Positions 54,153 through 63,923 of a stretch of 64,000 nt of DNA are shown here, in pieces. The stretch lies in NCBI RefSeq assembly GCF_027489515.1, contig NZ_JAIXZS010000049.1, forward strand, positions 1 to 64,000, read 5' to 3'. The stretch's first letter is position 1. Each line of letters starts with the position of its first letter. The notes beneath the pieces were generated by a model. That model saw only the letters and a program-made list of their open reading frames with translations. It had not been told where the DNA came from and did no database searches. The DNA is from Novosphingobium sp. (GTDB lineage: Bacteria; Pseudomonadota; Alphaproteobacteria; Sphingomonadales; Sphingomonadaceae). Both the position numbers and the translations under genes were made by a program.

Positions 54153-55372
54153 GCGAGACCCTCACTTCGGACATCGTGATCCTCGGCGGCGGCCTTGTCG
54201 GGATGACGCTGGCGATCGGCCTCGCCAAGGCGGGCATCCCCAGCGTGGTGATCGACAGCTCCGATCCCGCAGCGCAGACGGCGGAAGGCTTCGACGGCCG
54301 CGCCTCGGCAATCTCGACCGCGAGCTGGAACCTCTACAGCCATCTCGGGCTCACCGATGCGCTGGAGCCGCTCGGCTGTCCGATCGATTCGATCGCGGTG
54401 ACCGACGGCATGAAGCCCGGCCGTATCGATTTCCAGCCCGCGCCCGGCGATGGTTCGCTGGGCCGCATGTTTGCCAACCGCGATCTGCGCATCACAATGT
54501 ACGCGGCCGCCGCGAAGGAAGAGCTGATCACCTTCCTGCCGAACGCGCATGTGGCGACGCGCGACCGCGGCGCGCATGGCGTTACAGTGACGCTCGCCGA
54601 TGGCCGCGTGGTCAAGGGCCGCTTGCTGGTGGGCGCCGAAGGCCGTGCTTCCCCGACGCGCGACGAAGCGGGCTTCACCCCGGCGCGCTGGAGCTACGGC
54701 CACCGCGCAATGATTGTCGGCCTCGCGCATGAGAAATCGCACGGCAATGTCGCGTGGGAAATCTTCTATCCGGCGGGGCCCTTCGCGCTGCTCCCGCTGC
54801 TCGATGATGCCGAGGGCAATCACCGCTCCGCGCTGGTGTGGACGGTGGGCGAGAAGGATGCGCCGGGCATCCTCGCGCTCCCCGATGGCGCGTTCCAGAG
54901 CGCGGTTCAGGAACGCATGGGCGATGTGCTGGGCAAAGTGCGGCTGATGGGCCAGCGTTCTTCGTGGCCGCTCAATTTCCACCACACCGCGCGCATGGTC
55001 TCGGACCGACTCGCGCTTGTCGGCGATGCCGCGCATGGGATGCACCCGATTGCCGGGCAGGGGCTGAACCTCGGCCTGCGCGATGTCGCCGCGCTGATCG
55101 AAGTGCTGACGGACGGGATGCGGCTGGGGCTCGATCCGGGCGATGCCCAAGTCCTCGCGCGCTACGAACGCTGGCGTGCGGCAGATACCTTCATGGTCTC
55201 GGCGGCGACTGACGTGCTGACGCGCCTGTTCGGTGTACCGGGGCGCTTGCCTTCGGCGATCCGGCGGCTGGGCATGGCCGGCGTCCAGCGCATACCCGCG
55301 CTCAAGCGCTTCTTCATGGACGAGGCGCGCGGCATGAGCGGCGCGCTGCCGAGCCTGCTGCAACCCGCTTAG
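54149..55372 (+). CDS. UbiH/UbiF/COQ6 family FAD monooxygenase
   Basis: The 407-residue flavoprotein has the FAD motif VILGGGLVGMTLAIGLA at residues 10-26, LLVGAEGRASPTRDEAG, and the second FAD motif RLALVGDAAHGMHPIAGQGL. This fits the ubiquinone-ring hydroxylases of the UbiH/F/I or Coq6 group. Which ring position it hydroxylates cannot be told. It overlaps phoK by 4 bp, an unusual pairing. Its stop interlocks with the Mic60-like gene stop. Confidence 0.9.
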   Translation: MSETLTSDIVILGGGLVGMTLAIGLAKAGIPSVVIDSSDPAAQTAEGFDGRASAISTASWNLYSHLGLTDALEPLGCPIDSIAVTDGMKPGRIDFQPAPGDGSLGRMFANRDLRITMYAAAAKEELITFLPNAHVATRDRGAHGVTVTLADGRVVKGRLLVGAEGRASPTRDEAGFTPARWSYGHRAMIVGLAHEKSHGNVAWEIFYPAGPFALLPLLDDAEGNHRSALVWTVGEKDAPGILALPDGAFQSAVQERMGDVLGKVRLMGQRSSWPLNFHHTARMVSDRLALVGDAAHGMHPIAGQGLNLGLRDVAALIEVLTDGMRLGLDPGDAQVLARYERWRAADTFMVSAATDVLTRLFGVPGRLPSAIRRLGMAGVQRIPALKRFFMDEARGMSGALPSLLQPA

Positions 55373-56277
55373 GCGGCAGGTGCGCTCGGTTCTGCCGCTG
55401 CGCTTGGCGCGGGGGCAGGGGTGGCCGCGGGTTCCGGCTTGACCACCGGCGGCGTCGGCGGGAACGAAAGCGCAGCAGTTTCGAGCTGATCAAGTGCGTG
55501 CTCGACGTTGGCGTAATCGCGCGCGTGGGCGAGCCATTCGGTCGCTGCGTCCTTGCCCGGCATGCGCTCGACTTCGGAAATGGCGATATCGATGCGGCCC
55601 CCGGCCAGCGCCTCGCGCACGCGTGCCGCGCGGCTTTCGGCGGTGGGGGAGGGGCTGTCGGCGCGGCGGATGACGAAAAGCTCGCTCATCTGGCGGGTCA
55701 TCCAGTCCCACGTACCTTCGCTCTTCGCGCCGCCGATCAGCTGCGGGCTCAGTTTCTCGAAGGTTTCGCTCAGCATCGGCAACGTCACCGGCTTCTGCGC
55801 TGCGGCAATCACGCGGTCTACGGCGGCCTGCTGGGTCGAGCCGAAGCGAACGCGCAGCTGGGCCTCGAGGTAGCCCAGAGGCTGGCCGCGTTCGATGGCG
55901 CGGCGGGCGGCGAAGGCGACGAGCAGGGCTTCGGCTTGCGTCGCCTGCCCAGCGGCGGCAACCGCCTGCTGGTTGAGCTCGGCAAGGCGTTGTTCGAGGG
56001 CGGAAACTTTCGCGGCTGCGGCCGTCAGCGCGGCGTCGGTGGCGGCGAGGTTGGCAGTGGTCTGCGCGGCCGCCTGCGACATCGAGGCCGAGGGCGACGG
56101 GATCGGCGAGGCCGGGACAAGGCCCGAGACGTGCACTTCCAGCCAGCCGGTCTTCCAGCCGTACCAAACGCCGCCAGCGAGCGCTGCAAGAATGAAGAGG
56201 ACAGCGAGCACCGCGCGGCCACGCCCCGTGCGGGAACGTTGCTGAGCGAGGGGCGAACCAAAGGTCATGTCCTGCAT
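55369..56277 (-). CDS. Mic60/mitofilin-like inner membrane protein
   Basis: The 302-residue protein has an N-terminal membrane segment (AVLAVLFILAALAGGVWYGW), a coiled coil (about 65-115), and a C-terminal helical region (WDWMTRQMSELFVIRRADS, then REALAGGRIDIAISEVERMP) resembling the mitofilin signature. Alphaproteobacterial Mic60 homologues are encoded beside hemC/hemD, as here, and shape inner-membrane folds. The tail is Pro/Ala/Glu-rich. It could also be called HemX-like; the location supports Mic60. Confidence 0.78.
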   Translation of the reverse strand: MQDMTFGSPLAQQRSRTGRGRAVLAVLFILAALAGGVWYGWKTGWLEVHVSGLVPASPIPSPSASMSQAAAQTTANLAATDAALTAAAAKVSALEQRLAELNQQAVAAAGQATQAEALLVAFAARRAIERGQPLGYLEAQLRVRFGSTQQAAVDRVIAAAQKPVTLPMLSETFEKLSPQLIGGAKSEGTWDWMTRQMSELFVIRRADSPSPTAESRAARVREALAGGRIDIAISEVERMPGKDAATEWLAHARDYANVEHALDQLETAALSFPPTPPVVKPEPAATPAPAPSAAAEPSAPAA

Positions 56278-56295
56278 AGGATCATTTTTCAGTTG

Positions 56296-56988
56296 TCAGT
56301 GTCCTTCTGGTGACACTTTCTTGCACATTTGAACCGCGAGTGCCAGTACTGCTTGATCGCTGCGTGTCTCTGCAATTTCAATATGTTGCCAGCCTTCGCC
56401 GGCCATCGACCCGATTCGTGGCGCAAGGCAGGCGAGGGCAATCCGCTCGCGCCGCGCGCCGATCCGCGCCGATTCTGCGGCGAAATGGGCCGCGGCTTCG
56501 CCCGAATGCAGCAGCACGATGGCCGGACCTGCGAGCAGCTCTGCGAGAGCGGCGGGCATCGGAAGGCCGGCAGCGGCATAGACCACCACATCATCGACTT
56601 CGACGCCTTCGTGCAGGGCCAGTGGCACGCGTTTTTCCCCAGCGAGGCGCAAGTAGCGCCCGGGGGGCAGCGCCGAGGCCATGGGCTGTAGTCCGCCCTC
56701 GCCGATTGCGGCGATTGTAAAGCCCGCGCCGCGCCCCGCCTCTGCCGTGACCGCGCCGACAGCATGGACCGGCAGCCCACGCAGGGATGCCAGACCTCCA
56801 CCGCCCAGCCGGAACACGTTCGCGCTCCCCGCCAGCAGGGCCCGGTAGGGCGCAGGATCGGGCACGGCCCACGGCGCCGGGGCCATGTCGAACAGCGGGA
56901 AGGCATGGGCATCAAGGCCGAGTTCGCGCGCCGCGGCCACGGTGGCGGCGTTGCCCGGTTCGGGACGGATGACCACGACCGGGAGCAC
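56296..56988 (-). CDS. hemD: Uroporphyrinogen-III synthase
   Basis: The 230-residue protein has the two-lobed HemD layout with low overall conservation: VVVIRPEPGNAATVAAAREL at the start, FPLFDMAP, ANVFRLGGGGL and VVYAAAGLPMP near the middle. It cyclises hydroxymethylbilane with ring D inversion. It starts at GTG 56988, 12 bp after hemC, which supplies the substrate. Longer frames upstream lack family similarity. Confidence 0.85.
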   Translation of the reverse strand: MLPVVVIRPEPGNAATVAAARELGLDAHAFPLFDMAPAPWAVPDPAPYRALLAGSANVFRLGGGGLASLRGLPVHAVGAVTAEAGRGAGFTIAAIGEGGLQPMASALPPGRYLRLAGEKRVPLALHEGVEVDDVVVYAAAGLPMPAALAELLAGPAIVLLHSGEAAAHFAAESARIGARRERIALACLAPRIGSMAGEGWQHIEIAETRSDQAVLALAVQMCKKVSPEGH

Positions 56989-57000
56989 GCCCGGGTGGCC

Positions 57001-57945
57001 TCAGCTGCCGGTGAAGTGGCGGCGGATCGCCTCGGGGGCGCTGGCCAGCAACTGCTTCGCAAGCGCAGCTGGGCCGTCTGGATCTCTGGCGGGGAATGTA
57101 GCGCTCGCCTCGACGCGCTCGGCGCCATCTGGGCTGAACAGCGCGGCGCGCAAGGTCAGGCCCGTGCCCTCCGCCGTCGTGAGCAGCGCGATGGGGCTGT
57201 GGCACGTGCCACCAAGCCCGCGCAGAACCGCGCGCTCGGCCATCACGGCAGCGTGGCTCGGCTTGTGATCGATGGCGTCGAGCAGCGCGACGAGGTCGGT
57301 GCGCGCGGCAAGGCACTCGACACCGATCGCGCCCTGTGCGGGGGCGGGCAGCCACGTGTCAGCCGCAAGCGCGCTGCCGATGCCGCTCTGGCCCAGCCGG
57401 TTGAGCCCCGCCGCGGCGAGCAGCGTCACATCGGCTTCGCCCGCCTCCAGCTTGCCAAGCCGTGTGGCGACATTGCCGCGAAAGCCCACCACGGTGAGAT
57501 CGGGCCGGGCGTGCAGCATCTGCGCGGCGCGGCGCGGCGCGCTGGTGCCGACGCGCGCGCCAGCCGGAATGGCGGCAACGCTCTCTGCGCCGACCAGCAC
57601 ATCGCGCACGTCCTCACGCGGCAGCACCGCGGCAATCATCAACGTTTCCGGGCGCTCGGTCTCGACATCCTTCATCGAGTGGACCGCGAAATCGATGCTG
57701 CCGTCAGCGAGCCAGGCATCGAGTTCCTTGGTCCACAGTGCCTTGCCGCCAATCTCGGCGAGCGGTCGGTCGAGCACCTGATCGCCGCTCGCGACCACGG
57801 TGACGAGCTCAACGCAGGCTTCCTCCCAGCCGTGGGCTGCGCACAGGCGCGCGCGGGTTTCTTCGGCCTGGGCCATGGCGAGCGGGGAGCGGCGCGTACC
57901 CAGCTTGAGCGGGTTGGCGGCGGAAGGTGTTATGGGCGTGTTCAT
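57001..57945 (-). CDS. hemC: Hydroxymethylbilane synthase (porphobilinogen deaminase)
   Basis: The 314-residue enzyme shows KLGTRRSPLAMAQAEE, DGSIDFAVHSMKDVETE, VGTSAPRRAAQML and the cofactor-attachment region GLGGTCHSPIALL, where the cysteine binds dipyrromethane. It polymerises four porphobilinogens. ATG 57945 is divergent from tsaD by 45 bp. hemD and the Mic60-like gene follow on the same strand. Confidence 0.95.
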   Translation of the reverse strand: MNTPITPSAANPLKLGTRRSPLAMAQAEETRARLCAAHGWEEACVELVTVVASGDQVLDRPLAEIGGKALWTKELDAWLADGSIDFAVHSMKDVETERPETLMIAAVLPREDVRDVLVGAESVAAIPAGARVGTSAPRRAAQMLHARPDLTVVGFRGNVATRLGKLEAGEADVTLLAAAGLNRLGQSGIGSALAADTWLPAPAQGAIGVECLAARTDLVALLDAIDHKPSHAAVMAERAVLRGLGGTCHSPIALLTTAEGTGLTLRAALFSPDGAERVEASATFPARDPDGPAALAKQLLASAPEAIRRHFTGS

Positions 57946-57990
57946 GCGTGACTTGCCGTAACGGGGAATGTCTCTAAGGGAAAGTCTCCC

Positions 57991-59040
57991 ATGGCCCTGA
58001 TCCTCGGCATCGAATCCTCCTGCGACGAAACCGCCGTCGCCGTGATCGACGGGGCGGGCACCACGCTCGCCGCACGCATCGTCGCGCAGCGCGTTGCCTC
58101 GCAGGATGAGGAACACCGCCCCTATGGCGGCGTTGTCCCTGAAATAGCCGCGCGCGCCCATGCCGAAACCCTCGCGCCCATGGTCGGCGCAGTGCTGCAG
58201 GAAGCGGGGCTGACGCTGGCGGACATGGATGCGATTGCCGCCACGGCGGGGCCGGGCCTGATCGGTGGCGTGATGGTCGGCCTTGTCACGGCCAAGGCGC
58301 TCGCCATGGCGGCGGACAAACCCCTGCTCGCGGTCAATCACCTCGAAGGCCATGCACTCTCGGCGCGGCTGGCGGAGCCGGGGCTTGCATTCCCCTATCT
58401 GCTGCTGCTCGCCTCGGGCGGCCATTGCCAGATCCTCGAAGTGCGGGGCCTCGGGCAGTACCGCCGCCTTGCCACGACGATCGACGATGCGCTCGGCGAA
58501 GCGTTCGACAAGACCGCAAAGATCCTCGGCCTCGGCTTCCCCGGTGGCCCCGCGGTCGAGCGGATGGCACGCGAAGGCGATGCGAAAGCCGTCCCGCTGC
58601 CGCGCCCGCTCCTGGGCAGTGCCGAGCCGCATTTCTCGTTCGCCGGCCTCAAGAGCGCGGTGATGCGTGCCCACGATGCCGGCATTCACCAGACCGCCGA
58701 TATTGCCGCCTCGTTCCAGCAGGCCGCGATCGATTGCGTGATCGACCGCATGCGCCGTGCGCTTGCTGCAGCGGGACCTGCCACCGCGCTGGTCGTCGCG
58801 GGCGGGGTTGCCGCCAACGCCGCCTTGCGCGCCGCGCTCACCGCACTGGCGGAGGAGGCCGGCCTGCCGCTCGTCGCGCCGCCGCCGAAGCTGTGCACCG
58901 ACAACGCCGCGATGATCGGCTGGGCGGGAGCCGAGCGCCTTGCCGCCGGGCTCACCGATCCGCTCGACGTGATCGCGCGCCCGCGCTGGCCGCTCGATCC
59001 CGATGCGGAACCGGTGCGCGGCGCGGGAGTGAAAGCATGA
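57991..59040 (+). CDS. tsaD: tRNA N6-threonylcarbamoyladenosine transferase TsaD
   Basis: The 349-residue enzyme has [33 protein letters not shown], and the metal ligands [12 protein letters not shown] (HxxxH). [15 protein letters not shown] is near the C-terminus. It transfers the threonylcarbamoyl group to A37 of ANN-decoding tRNAs with TsaB and TsaE. It overlaps gpsA by 4 bp; the tsaD-gpsA order is usual in alphaproteobacteria. Confidence 0.96.
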   Translation: MALILGIESSCDETAVAVIDGAGTTLAARIVAQRVASQDEEHRPYGGVVPEIAARAHAETLAPMVGAVLQEAGLTLADMDAIAATAGPGLIGGVMVGLVTAKALAMAADKPLLAVNHLEGHALSARLAEPGLAFPYLLLLASGGHCQILEVRGLGQYRRLATTIDDALGEAFDKTAKILGLGFPGGPAVERMAREGDAKAVPLPRPLLGSAEPHFSFAGLKSAVMRAHDAGIHQTADIAASFQQAAIDCVIDRMRRALAAAGPATALVVAGGVAANAALRAALTALAEEAGLPLVAPPPKLCTDNAAMIGWAGAERLAAGLTDPLDVIARPRWPLDPDAEPVRGAGVKA

Positions 59041-60077
59041 GCGCAGACCTGACCTTGGGCCCTCAGGTCGGAGTCGTCGGCGGCGGCGCCTGGGGCACTG
59101 CCCTTGCGCAAATGCTCGCGAGCGATGGCCGCGAGGTACTCCTCTGGGCGCGCGAGGCCGATGTGGTCGAAGCGGTCAACACCGCAAACCGCAACCCCCG
59201 CTTCCTTCCCGGCGCAGAGCTCCATTCGACAATCCGCGCGACCGGCGAGCTTGCCGATCTCGCCGCGCTGCCCGTGCTGCTGCTGGTCACGCCGGCACAG
59301 CATCTCGGCAGCGTGCTCGCCGCGCTGGTGCCGCAGGGGGCCGACATCGTGCTCTGCGCCAAGGGCATCGAACAGGGCACCGGACGCCTGATGAGCGACG
59401 TCGCCGCAGCCGCCGCCCCCGGCGCCGCGCTTGCAGTGCTCTCCGGGCCGACCTTCGCGCATGAAGTGGCAGGCGGGCTGCCAACCGCCGTCACGCTCGC
59501 CTGTGCGGGCGGTGAGGCGCAGTGGGCGCGGCTCGCGCCAGTGATCGCCCGGCCCGCGTTCCGGCCCTACTACTCGGCGGACGTGATCGGCGCCTCCATC
59601 GGCGGCGCGGTCAAGAACGTGCTCGCGATTGCCTGCGGGGTGGTCGAGGGGCTGGGCCTTGGCGCCAATGCCCGCGCGGCCCTCATCAGCCGGGGCTTTG
59701 CCGAAATGCAGCGACTCGGCCTTGCGATGGGTGCCGAGGCAGAGACGCTGGCGGGGCTTTCGGGCCTCGGCGATCTGGTGCTCACCTGCTCCTCGTCCGA
59801 AAGCCGCAACTTTGCGCTCGGCATGGCACTCGGTGCGGATGGCGACCGCACCGGCGGCGCGGCGGCGCTGCTGGCAGAGCGCAGAACGGTCGCCGAAGGC
59901 GCCTTCACCGCGCCGGTGCTGGCAAGCCTTGCGCATGCGCGCGGGATCGCCATGCCGATTGCCGAAGGTGTCGCCGCGCTGCTTGATGGCACGATCAGCC
60001 CGCGGGCGCTGGTGGCGCAGCTGCTGGCCCGTCCCCTGAAAGCGGAAATCACGCGCGCGGAGGCCCCGCTTGGCTGA
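59037..60077 (+). CDS. gpsA: Glycerol-3-phosphate dehydrogenase [NAD(P)+]
   Basis: The 346-residue enzyme shows [68 protein letters not shown] and [20 protein letters not shown]. It makes sn-glycerol-3-phosphate for phospholipid synthesis. The stop overlaps the flippase frame by 8 bp. Confidence 0.95.
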   Translation: MSADLTLGPQVGVVGGGAWGTALAQMLASDGREVLLWAREADVVEAVNTANRNPRFLPGAELHSTIRATGELADLAALPVLLLVTPAQHLGSVLAALVPQGADIVLCAKGIEQGTGRLMSDVAAAAAPGAALAVLSGPTFAHEVAGGLPTAVTLACAGGEAQWARLAPVIARPAFRPYYSADVIGASIGGAVKNVLAIACGVVEGLGLGANARAALISRGFAEMQRLGLAMGAEAETLAGLSGLGDLVLTCSSSESRNFALGMALGADGDRTGGAAALLAERRTVAEGAFTAPVLASLAHARGIAMPIAEGVAALLDGTISPRALVAQLLARPLKAEITRAEAPLG

Positions 60078-61575
60078 AGCCGCGCCCCTTTCTTCCGAAC
60101 AGCAGGACATTGCCGCGCTTGCCAAGGGTGGGCGGACCAATTTCTTCGGCTTTCTGCTGCGCCTCGCCGCGCGTATTCCGTTCCTCTTCATTGCTGGCCG
60201 GCTCTATGGCGCCGAGGACCTCGGGCGCTTTGCCTCCGCCACCATCGCAGTGGAACTCGCTGCGCAGCTCGCCACGTTGGGGCAGAAGCGCGGTCTTGCG
60301 CAGCAATTGGCGAGCGACGACCGCGACGGCGCCGAAGTCGTCGCCGATGCGCTGTTGCTCTCGGGCTTCGTCTCGGCGGTCTTTGCCCTGCTGCTCTATG
60401 CGTTCCCGGCGCCGATGTTCCCCAGCGGGCACTATACGCAGCTCCAGCGCCTGCTCCCGCTCACCATCGTGCCACTCGCGCTGGGCGATATTGCGCTCGC
60501 GGCGCTCGCCTACCGCTTCGATGTGGGCGCCACGGTGCGCGCGCGTTCGGTTGTCGAGCCATGGACGCTCTCGATTGTTGCGGGCTTCGTCTGGCTGGCA
60601 GGCATGGCGTTCCTGCCGATCCGCGAATCGGGGCTGATCCTCGCCTATGTCGCCTCGATCTTCGCCGCGACGCTGACCGCCTTCGTGCCGCTGCTCAGGA
60701 GCTACGGTCTGCCGCGCCAGTGGTCGCCGCGCCCGATCGATCTCTTGCGCCTTGCTGGCAGCAACCTGCCGCTGGCAGGTGCGGACGCAGTCGAATGGGG
60801 CACGCGCAAGCTCGATCTGTTCCTGCTCGGCGTGTTCCAGGCACCGCCTGCAGTTGTCGGCATCTACTACGTAGCGCAGCAGGTCGCGACCTTGCCGCAG
60901 AAGCTCAAGACCAGCTTCGAGCCGATCCTCGGCCCGGTGATCACGCGCAACCTGCAAGGGGGCAACTTCCCCGCCGTGGCGCGGCAGGTGTGCCAGGTCG
61001 GCTTCTGGATCATCGCAGCGCAGGCCGGGGTGGCGCTGGCGCTGGGCATTCCCGGCGCGGCGGTGATGGGGCTGGTCGGCCCGGGCTTCGTCGCCGGAAC
61101 TGCCGCGCTGGCGCTGCTGCTCGCTGCCGAAGTGGCCGCCGCGACCGCTGTGGTGAGCGAGGCAGCGCTGATCTATATCGCGCGGCTGCGTAATCTCTGG
61201 ATCAGCCTCGGCACGATTGCGCTGCAGGCGGCGCTGACCGTGGGCTTCATGCTGGCCGCGCGCCGCGCTGGGCTCGATCCGCTGGTGCAGGCGGCCGGCG
61301 CAGCGGCGGCGCTGGCGATTGCGCTCGCGTGCGCCTCGCTTGCCAAGTCGTGGCTGCTCGGCAGTCTGCTGGGCGAACGGATCAGCAATTGGCGCTGGCC
61401 GCTCCTGTGGGCGGCAGCGCCAGCCGTGGTGGTCGGTGCGCTGATGAAGCTCATGCCCGAATGGGTCGAGCTCGCCATTGGAATCCCCGCGATTCTGGGC
61501 GTTTACGGGATCGTCATCTGGCGGCGCGGGTTCGGCCCGGAAGACCGCATCCTGTTCCGCAAACAGACACTCTGA
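60070..61575 (+). CDS. Polysaccharide/oligosaccharide flippase-like membrane protein
   Basis: The 501-residue integral membrane protein has about 12-14 hydrophobic segments and the Wzx/MATE-like beginning TNFFGFLLRLAARIPFLFIA, followed by RLYGAEDLGRFASATIAVEL. It likely flips lipid-linked oligosaccharide or exports a polysaccharide precursor, but no glycosyltransferases surround it. It starts at TTG 60070, inside the gpsA end. Similarity is by fold only. Confidence 0.8.
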   Translation: MAEAAPLSSEQQDIAALAKGGRTNFFGFLLRLAARIPFLFIAGRLYGAEDLGRFASATIAVELAAQLATLGQKRGLAQQLASDDRDGAEVVADALLLSGFVSAVFALLLYAFPAPMFPSGHYTQLQRLLPLTIVPLALGDIALAALAYRFDVGATVRARSVVEPWTLSIVAGFVWLAGMAFLPIRESGLILAYVASIFAATLTAFVPLLRSYGLPRQWSPRPIDLLRLAGSNLPLAGADAVEWGTRKLDLFLLGVFQAPPAVVGIYYVAQQVATLPQKLKTSFEPILGPVITRNLQGGNFPAVARQVCQVGFWIIAAQAGVALALGIPGAAVMGLVGPGFVAGTAALALLLAAEVAAATAVVSEAALIYIARLRNLWISLGTIALQAALTVGFMLAARRAGLDPLVQAAGAAAALAIALACASLAKSWLLGSLLGERISNWRWPLLWAAAPAVVVGALMKLMPEWVELAIGIPAILGVYGIVIWRRGFGPEDRILFRKQTL

Positions 61576-61678
61576 CATTCAACTCACCGCGCGCAAAGAA
61601 CGTTCAGTCGGCGTTCACGGGTCAAAACGTGTCTTAGCTCCCGGGGGCTCCAACGCTCGACTGGGAAGGACCGACCCG

Positions 61679-63370
61679 ATGGCCAAGAGGATGCTTCCGA
61701 AGAAACTGTGCGTCGCCGCGCTCATGGCGGGCACGCTGCTAGAAGGTTGCGCCACCAAACCGCCGATGGAGGCAGAGGCGACTGGCGAAGTGGTCGTCAC
61801 CGCAACGCGCCGGGCGGACAACGCGGCGACCGACGGATACGCGCTTAATGCGCCGGCGCCGGTCTATACCACCGCTGCGCCTCCACCGCCGCCGCCCGCG
61901 CCAATGATGGCGAGCAAGGCCGTGCAGGACGGCCGTTATATCCATGTGCCGTCGGTCATCGTGCCCACCGACCCGGGCAGAGAGCGCTATGACGGCAAGG
62001 AAGTCAGTCCCGTCCACCTCACCCGCGCCGAGCCGGTCTCCACCTTCTCGGTCGACGTCGATACCGGCGCCTATACGAATGCCCGGCGCTTCCTGACGGC
62101 AGGGCAGCTCCCGCCGAAGGACGCGGTGCGCACCGAGGAGATGATCAACTACTTCCGCTACGCCTATCCGCTCCCCCAAAAGCGGGAGGCGCCCTTCAGC
62201 GTCACGACCGACATGGCGGTGACGCCGTGGAACGCCGAGACGCGGCTGCTGCGCGTGGGCCTGCGCGGCTATGATCTGCCGCGAAGCCAGCGTCCGCCGG
62301 CGAACCTTGTCTTCCTCGTCGACGTTTCGGGATCGATGCAGGATCCGGACAAGCTGCCCCTCGTCAAGACGGCGCTGATGGGCCTCGCCGAGGAACTCAA
62401 ACCGCAGGACCGCGTCTCGATCGTCGTCTATGCAGGCGCGGCCGGGCTGGTGCTGCCACCGACCAATGACAAGGCGCTGATCCGCGCCGCGCTCGATCAG
62501 CTGCAGGCGGGCGGCTCGACCGCAGGCGGTGCAGGGCTGCAGCTTGCCTATGAAGTCGCGCGGCAAAGCTTCATCAAGGACGGGGTGAACCGCATCCTCC
62601 TGGCCACCGATGGCGATTTCAATGTCGGCGTCTCCGATACCAAGGCGCTGCTCGAAATGGTCGAGAAGCAGCGCGACAGCGGCATCACGCTCACCACGCT
62701 GGGCTTTGGCGAAGGCAACTATAACGAAGCCATGATGGAGCAGATCGCCGACCAAGGGAACGGCAACTACGCCTACATCGATTCGGCGCTGGAGGCGCGC
62801 AAGGTGCTGGCGGAGCAGATGTCCTCCACCCTGTTCACCATCGCGGGCGACGTGAAGATCCAGGTCGAGTTCAATCCCGCCGCTGTCTCGCAGTATCGCC
62901 TCGTCGGCTACGAGAACCGCGCACTGCGCGAAGAGGACTTCAACAACGACAAGGTCGATGCGGGCGACATCGGTGCAGGCCATCAGGTCACCGCGATCTA
63001 CGAGATCGTGCCGGCAGGGTCGAAAGGCTGGATCGGGCCGCGCCGCTATGAGGAGACACCCGCCACGCCGGGGCCGGCGGGCAGCGAGCTTGCCTTCGTG
63101 AAGCTGCGCTACAAGCTGCCGGGGGAGAGCACCTCGCGCCTGATCGAACGGCCCGTTGCGCGCAGCCTGATTGCAGCGGCAGGTGCGCCGCGCGGTGATA
63201 TGGCGTTTGCCGTGGCGGTCGCGGCCTATGGCCAGAAGCTGCGCGGCGATCCCATGCTCGCGAATTTTGGCTGGCAGCAGGTGAGCGCACTTGCCGGCGA
63301 GCCGAGCGAGTTCGCGCGCGCCGAGTTCGTGAAGCTGGTGTCGCTGGCAGGATCGCTCGCGCGGCCCTGA
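61679..63370 (+). CDS. VWA-domain lipoprotein (YfbK-like)
   Basis: The 563-residue lipoprotein has a lipobox LMAGTLLEGC (acylated Cys about 22) and a short stretch GEVVVTATRRADN near residues 31-43, like a TonB-box/plug start. A VWFA domain follows with VFLVDVSGSMQDPDKLPL (MIDAS DxSxS), GGSTAGGAGLQLAYEVAR and LLATDGDFNVG. A C-terminal DUF3520-type region ends the protein. An N-terminal von Willebrand-associated block (STFSVDVDTGAYTNARRFL) precedes the VWA. Role unknown; likely envelope complex assembly. Confidence 0.9.
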   Translation: MAKRMLPKKLCVAALMAGTLLEGCATKPPMEAEATGEVVVTATRRADNAATDGYALNAPAPVYTTAAPPPPPPAPMMASKAVQDGRYIHVPSVIVPTDPGRERYDGKEVSPVHLTRAEPVSTFSVDVDTGAYTNARRFLTAGQLPPKDAVRTEEMINYFRYAYPLPQKREAPFSVTTDMAVTPWNAETRLLRVGLRGYDLPRSQRPPANLVFLVDVSGSMQDPDKLPLVKTALMGLAEELKPQDRVSIVVYAGAAGLVLPPTNDKALIRAALDQLQAGGSTAGGAGLQLAYEVARQSFIKDGVNRILLATDGDFNVGVSDTKALLEMVEKQRDSGITLTTLGFGEGNYNEAMMEQIADQGNGNYAYIDSALEARKVLAEQMSSTLFTIAGDVKIQVEFNPAAVSQYRLVGYENRALREEDFNNDKVDAGDIGAGHQVTAIYEIVPAGSKGWIGPRRYEETPATPGPAGSELAFVKLRYKLPGESTSRLIERPVARSLIAAAGAPRGDMAFAVAVAAYGQKLRGDPMLANFGWQQVSALAGEPSEFARAEFVKLVSLAGSLARP

Positions 63371-63443
63371 AAACACCCCCCTTGGCTTTCACCGGCGCGC
63401 GTGGGAAAGGCCTTCGCGTGTCCGGCAAGGCTGAGGGTGGACG

Positions 63444-63923
63444 ATGATGGAATGGATTCAGGCAAACGCGGTTCTGGTCGGCGCGATTGCCGTGCTGCAC
63501 GTGCTGGCGCTGGTCTTCCTGCTCCGGCGCGGCAAGTCGCTGCCGGAAAAGCGCGAATACCGCGATGTGCTCTCCGAAGGCGCCGCGCCCGCCGCGCGCA
63601 ACTCGGCGCTGATCGATGCGCCGCCTGCCGCCGCCATCGAACCGCCGCCGGTTCTGGCAGAAGCGCCGCCAGCAGTTGCCGATCAGGGCGATGACCTCAC
63701 CCGCATCAAGGGCCTTGGCCCCAAGATCAGCACCGCACTCAACGCCCTTGGCGTCACCCGCTATGCCGAAATCGCGGCGTGGAGCGATGAGGATGTCGCG
63801 CGGATCGACGCGCAATTGGGCGCCTTTGCTGGCCGTGCGACGCGCGACAACTGGATCGAACAGGCCAAGCTGCTCTCGAGCGGCGATACCGCCGCCTATG
63901 AGGCGAAGTTCGGGAAGCTCTAG
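63444..63923 (+). CDS. Membrane-anchored helix-hairpin-helix protein
   Basis: The 159-residue protein has an N-terminal membrane helix (VLVGAIAVLHVLALVFLLRR), a Pro/Ala-rich linker, and a C-terminal domain with DDLTRIKGLGPKISTALNAL (HhH, about 83-102) and FAGRATRDNWIEQAKLL. That domain also occurs at the end of some NuoE proteins and L21-associated proteins. The motif usually binds DNA or RNA, but here it may serve protein contacts. ATG 63444 or 63447 is the start. Confidence 0.82.
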   Translation: MMEWIQANAVLVGAIAVLHVLALVFLLRRGKSLPEKREYRDVLSEGAAPAARNSALIDAPPAAAIEPPPVLAEAPPAVADQGDDLTRIKGLGPKISTALNALGVTRYAEIAAWSDEDVARIDAQLGAFAGRATRDNWIEQAKLLSSGDTAAYEAKFGKL

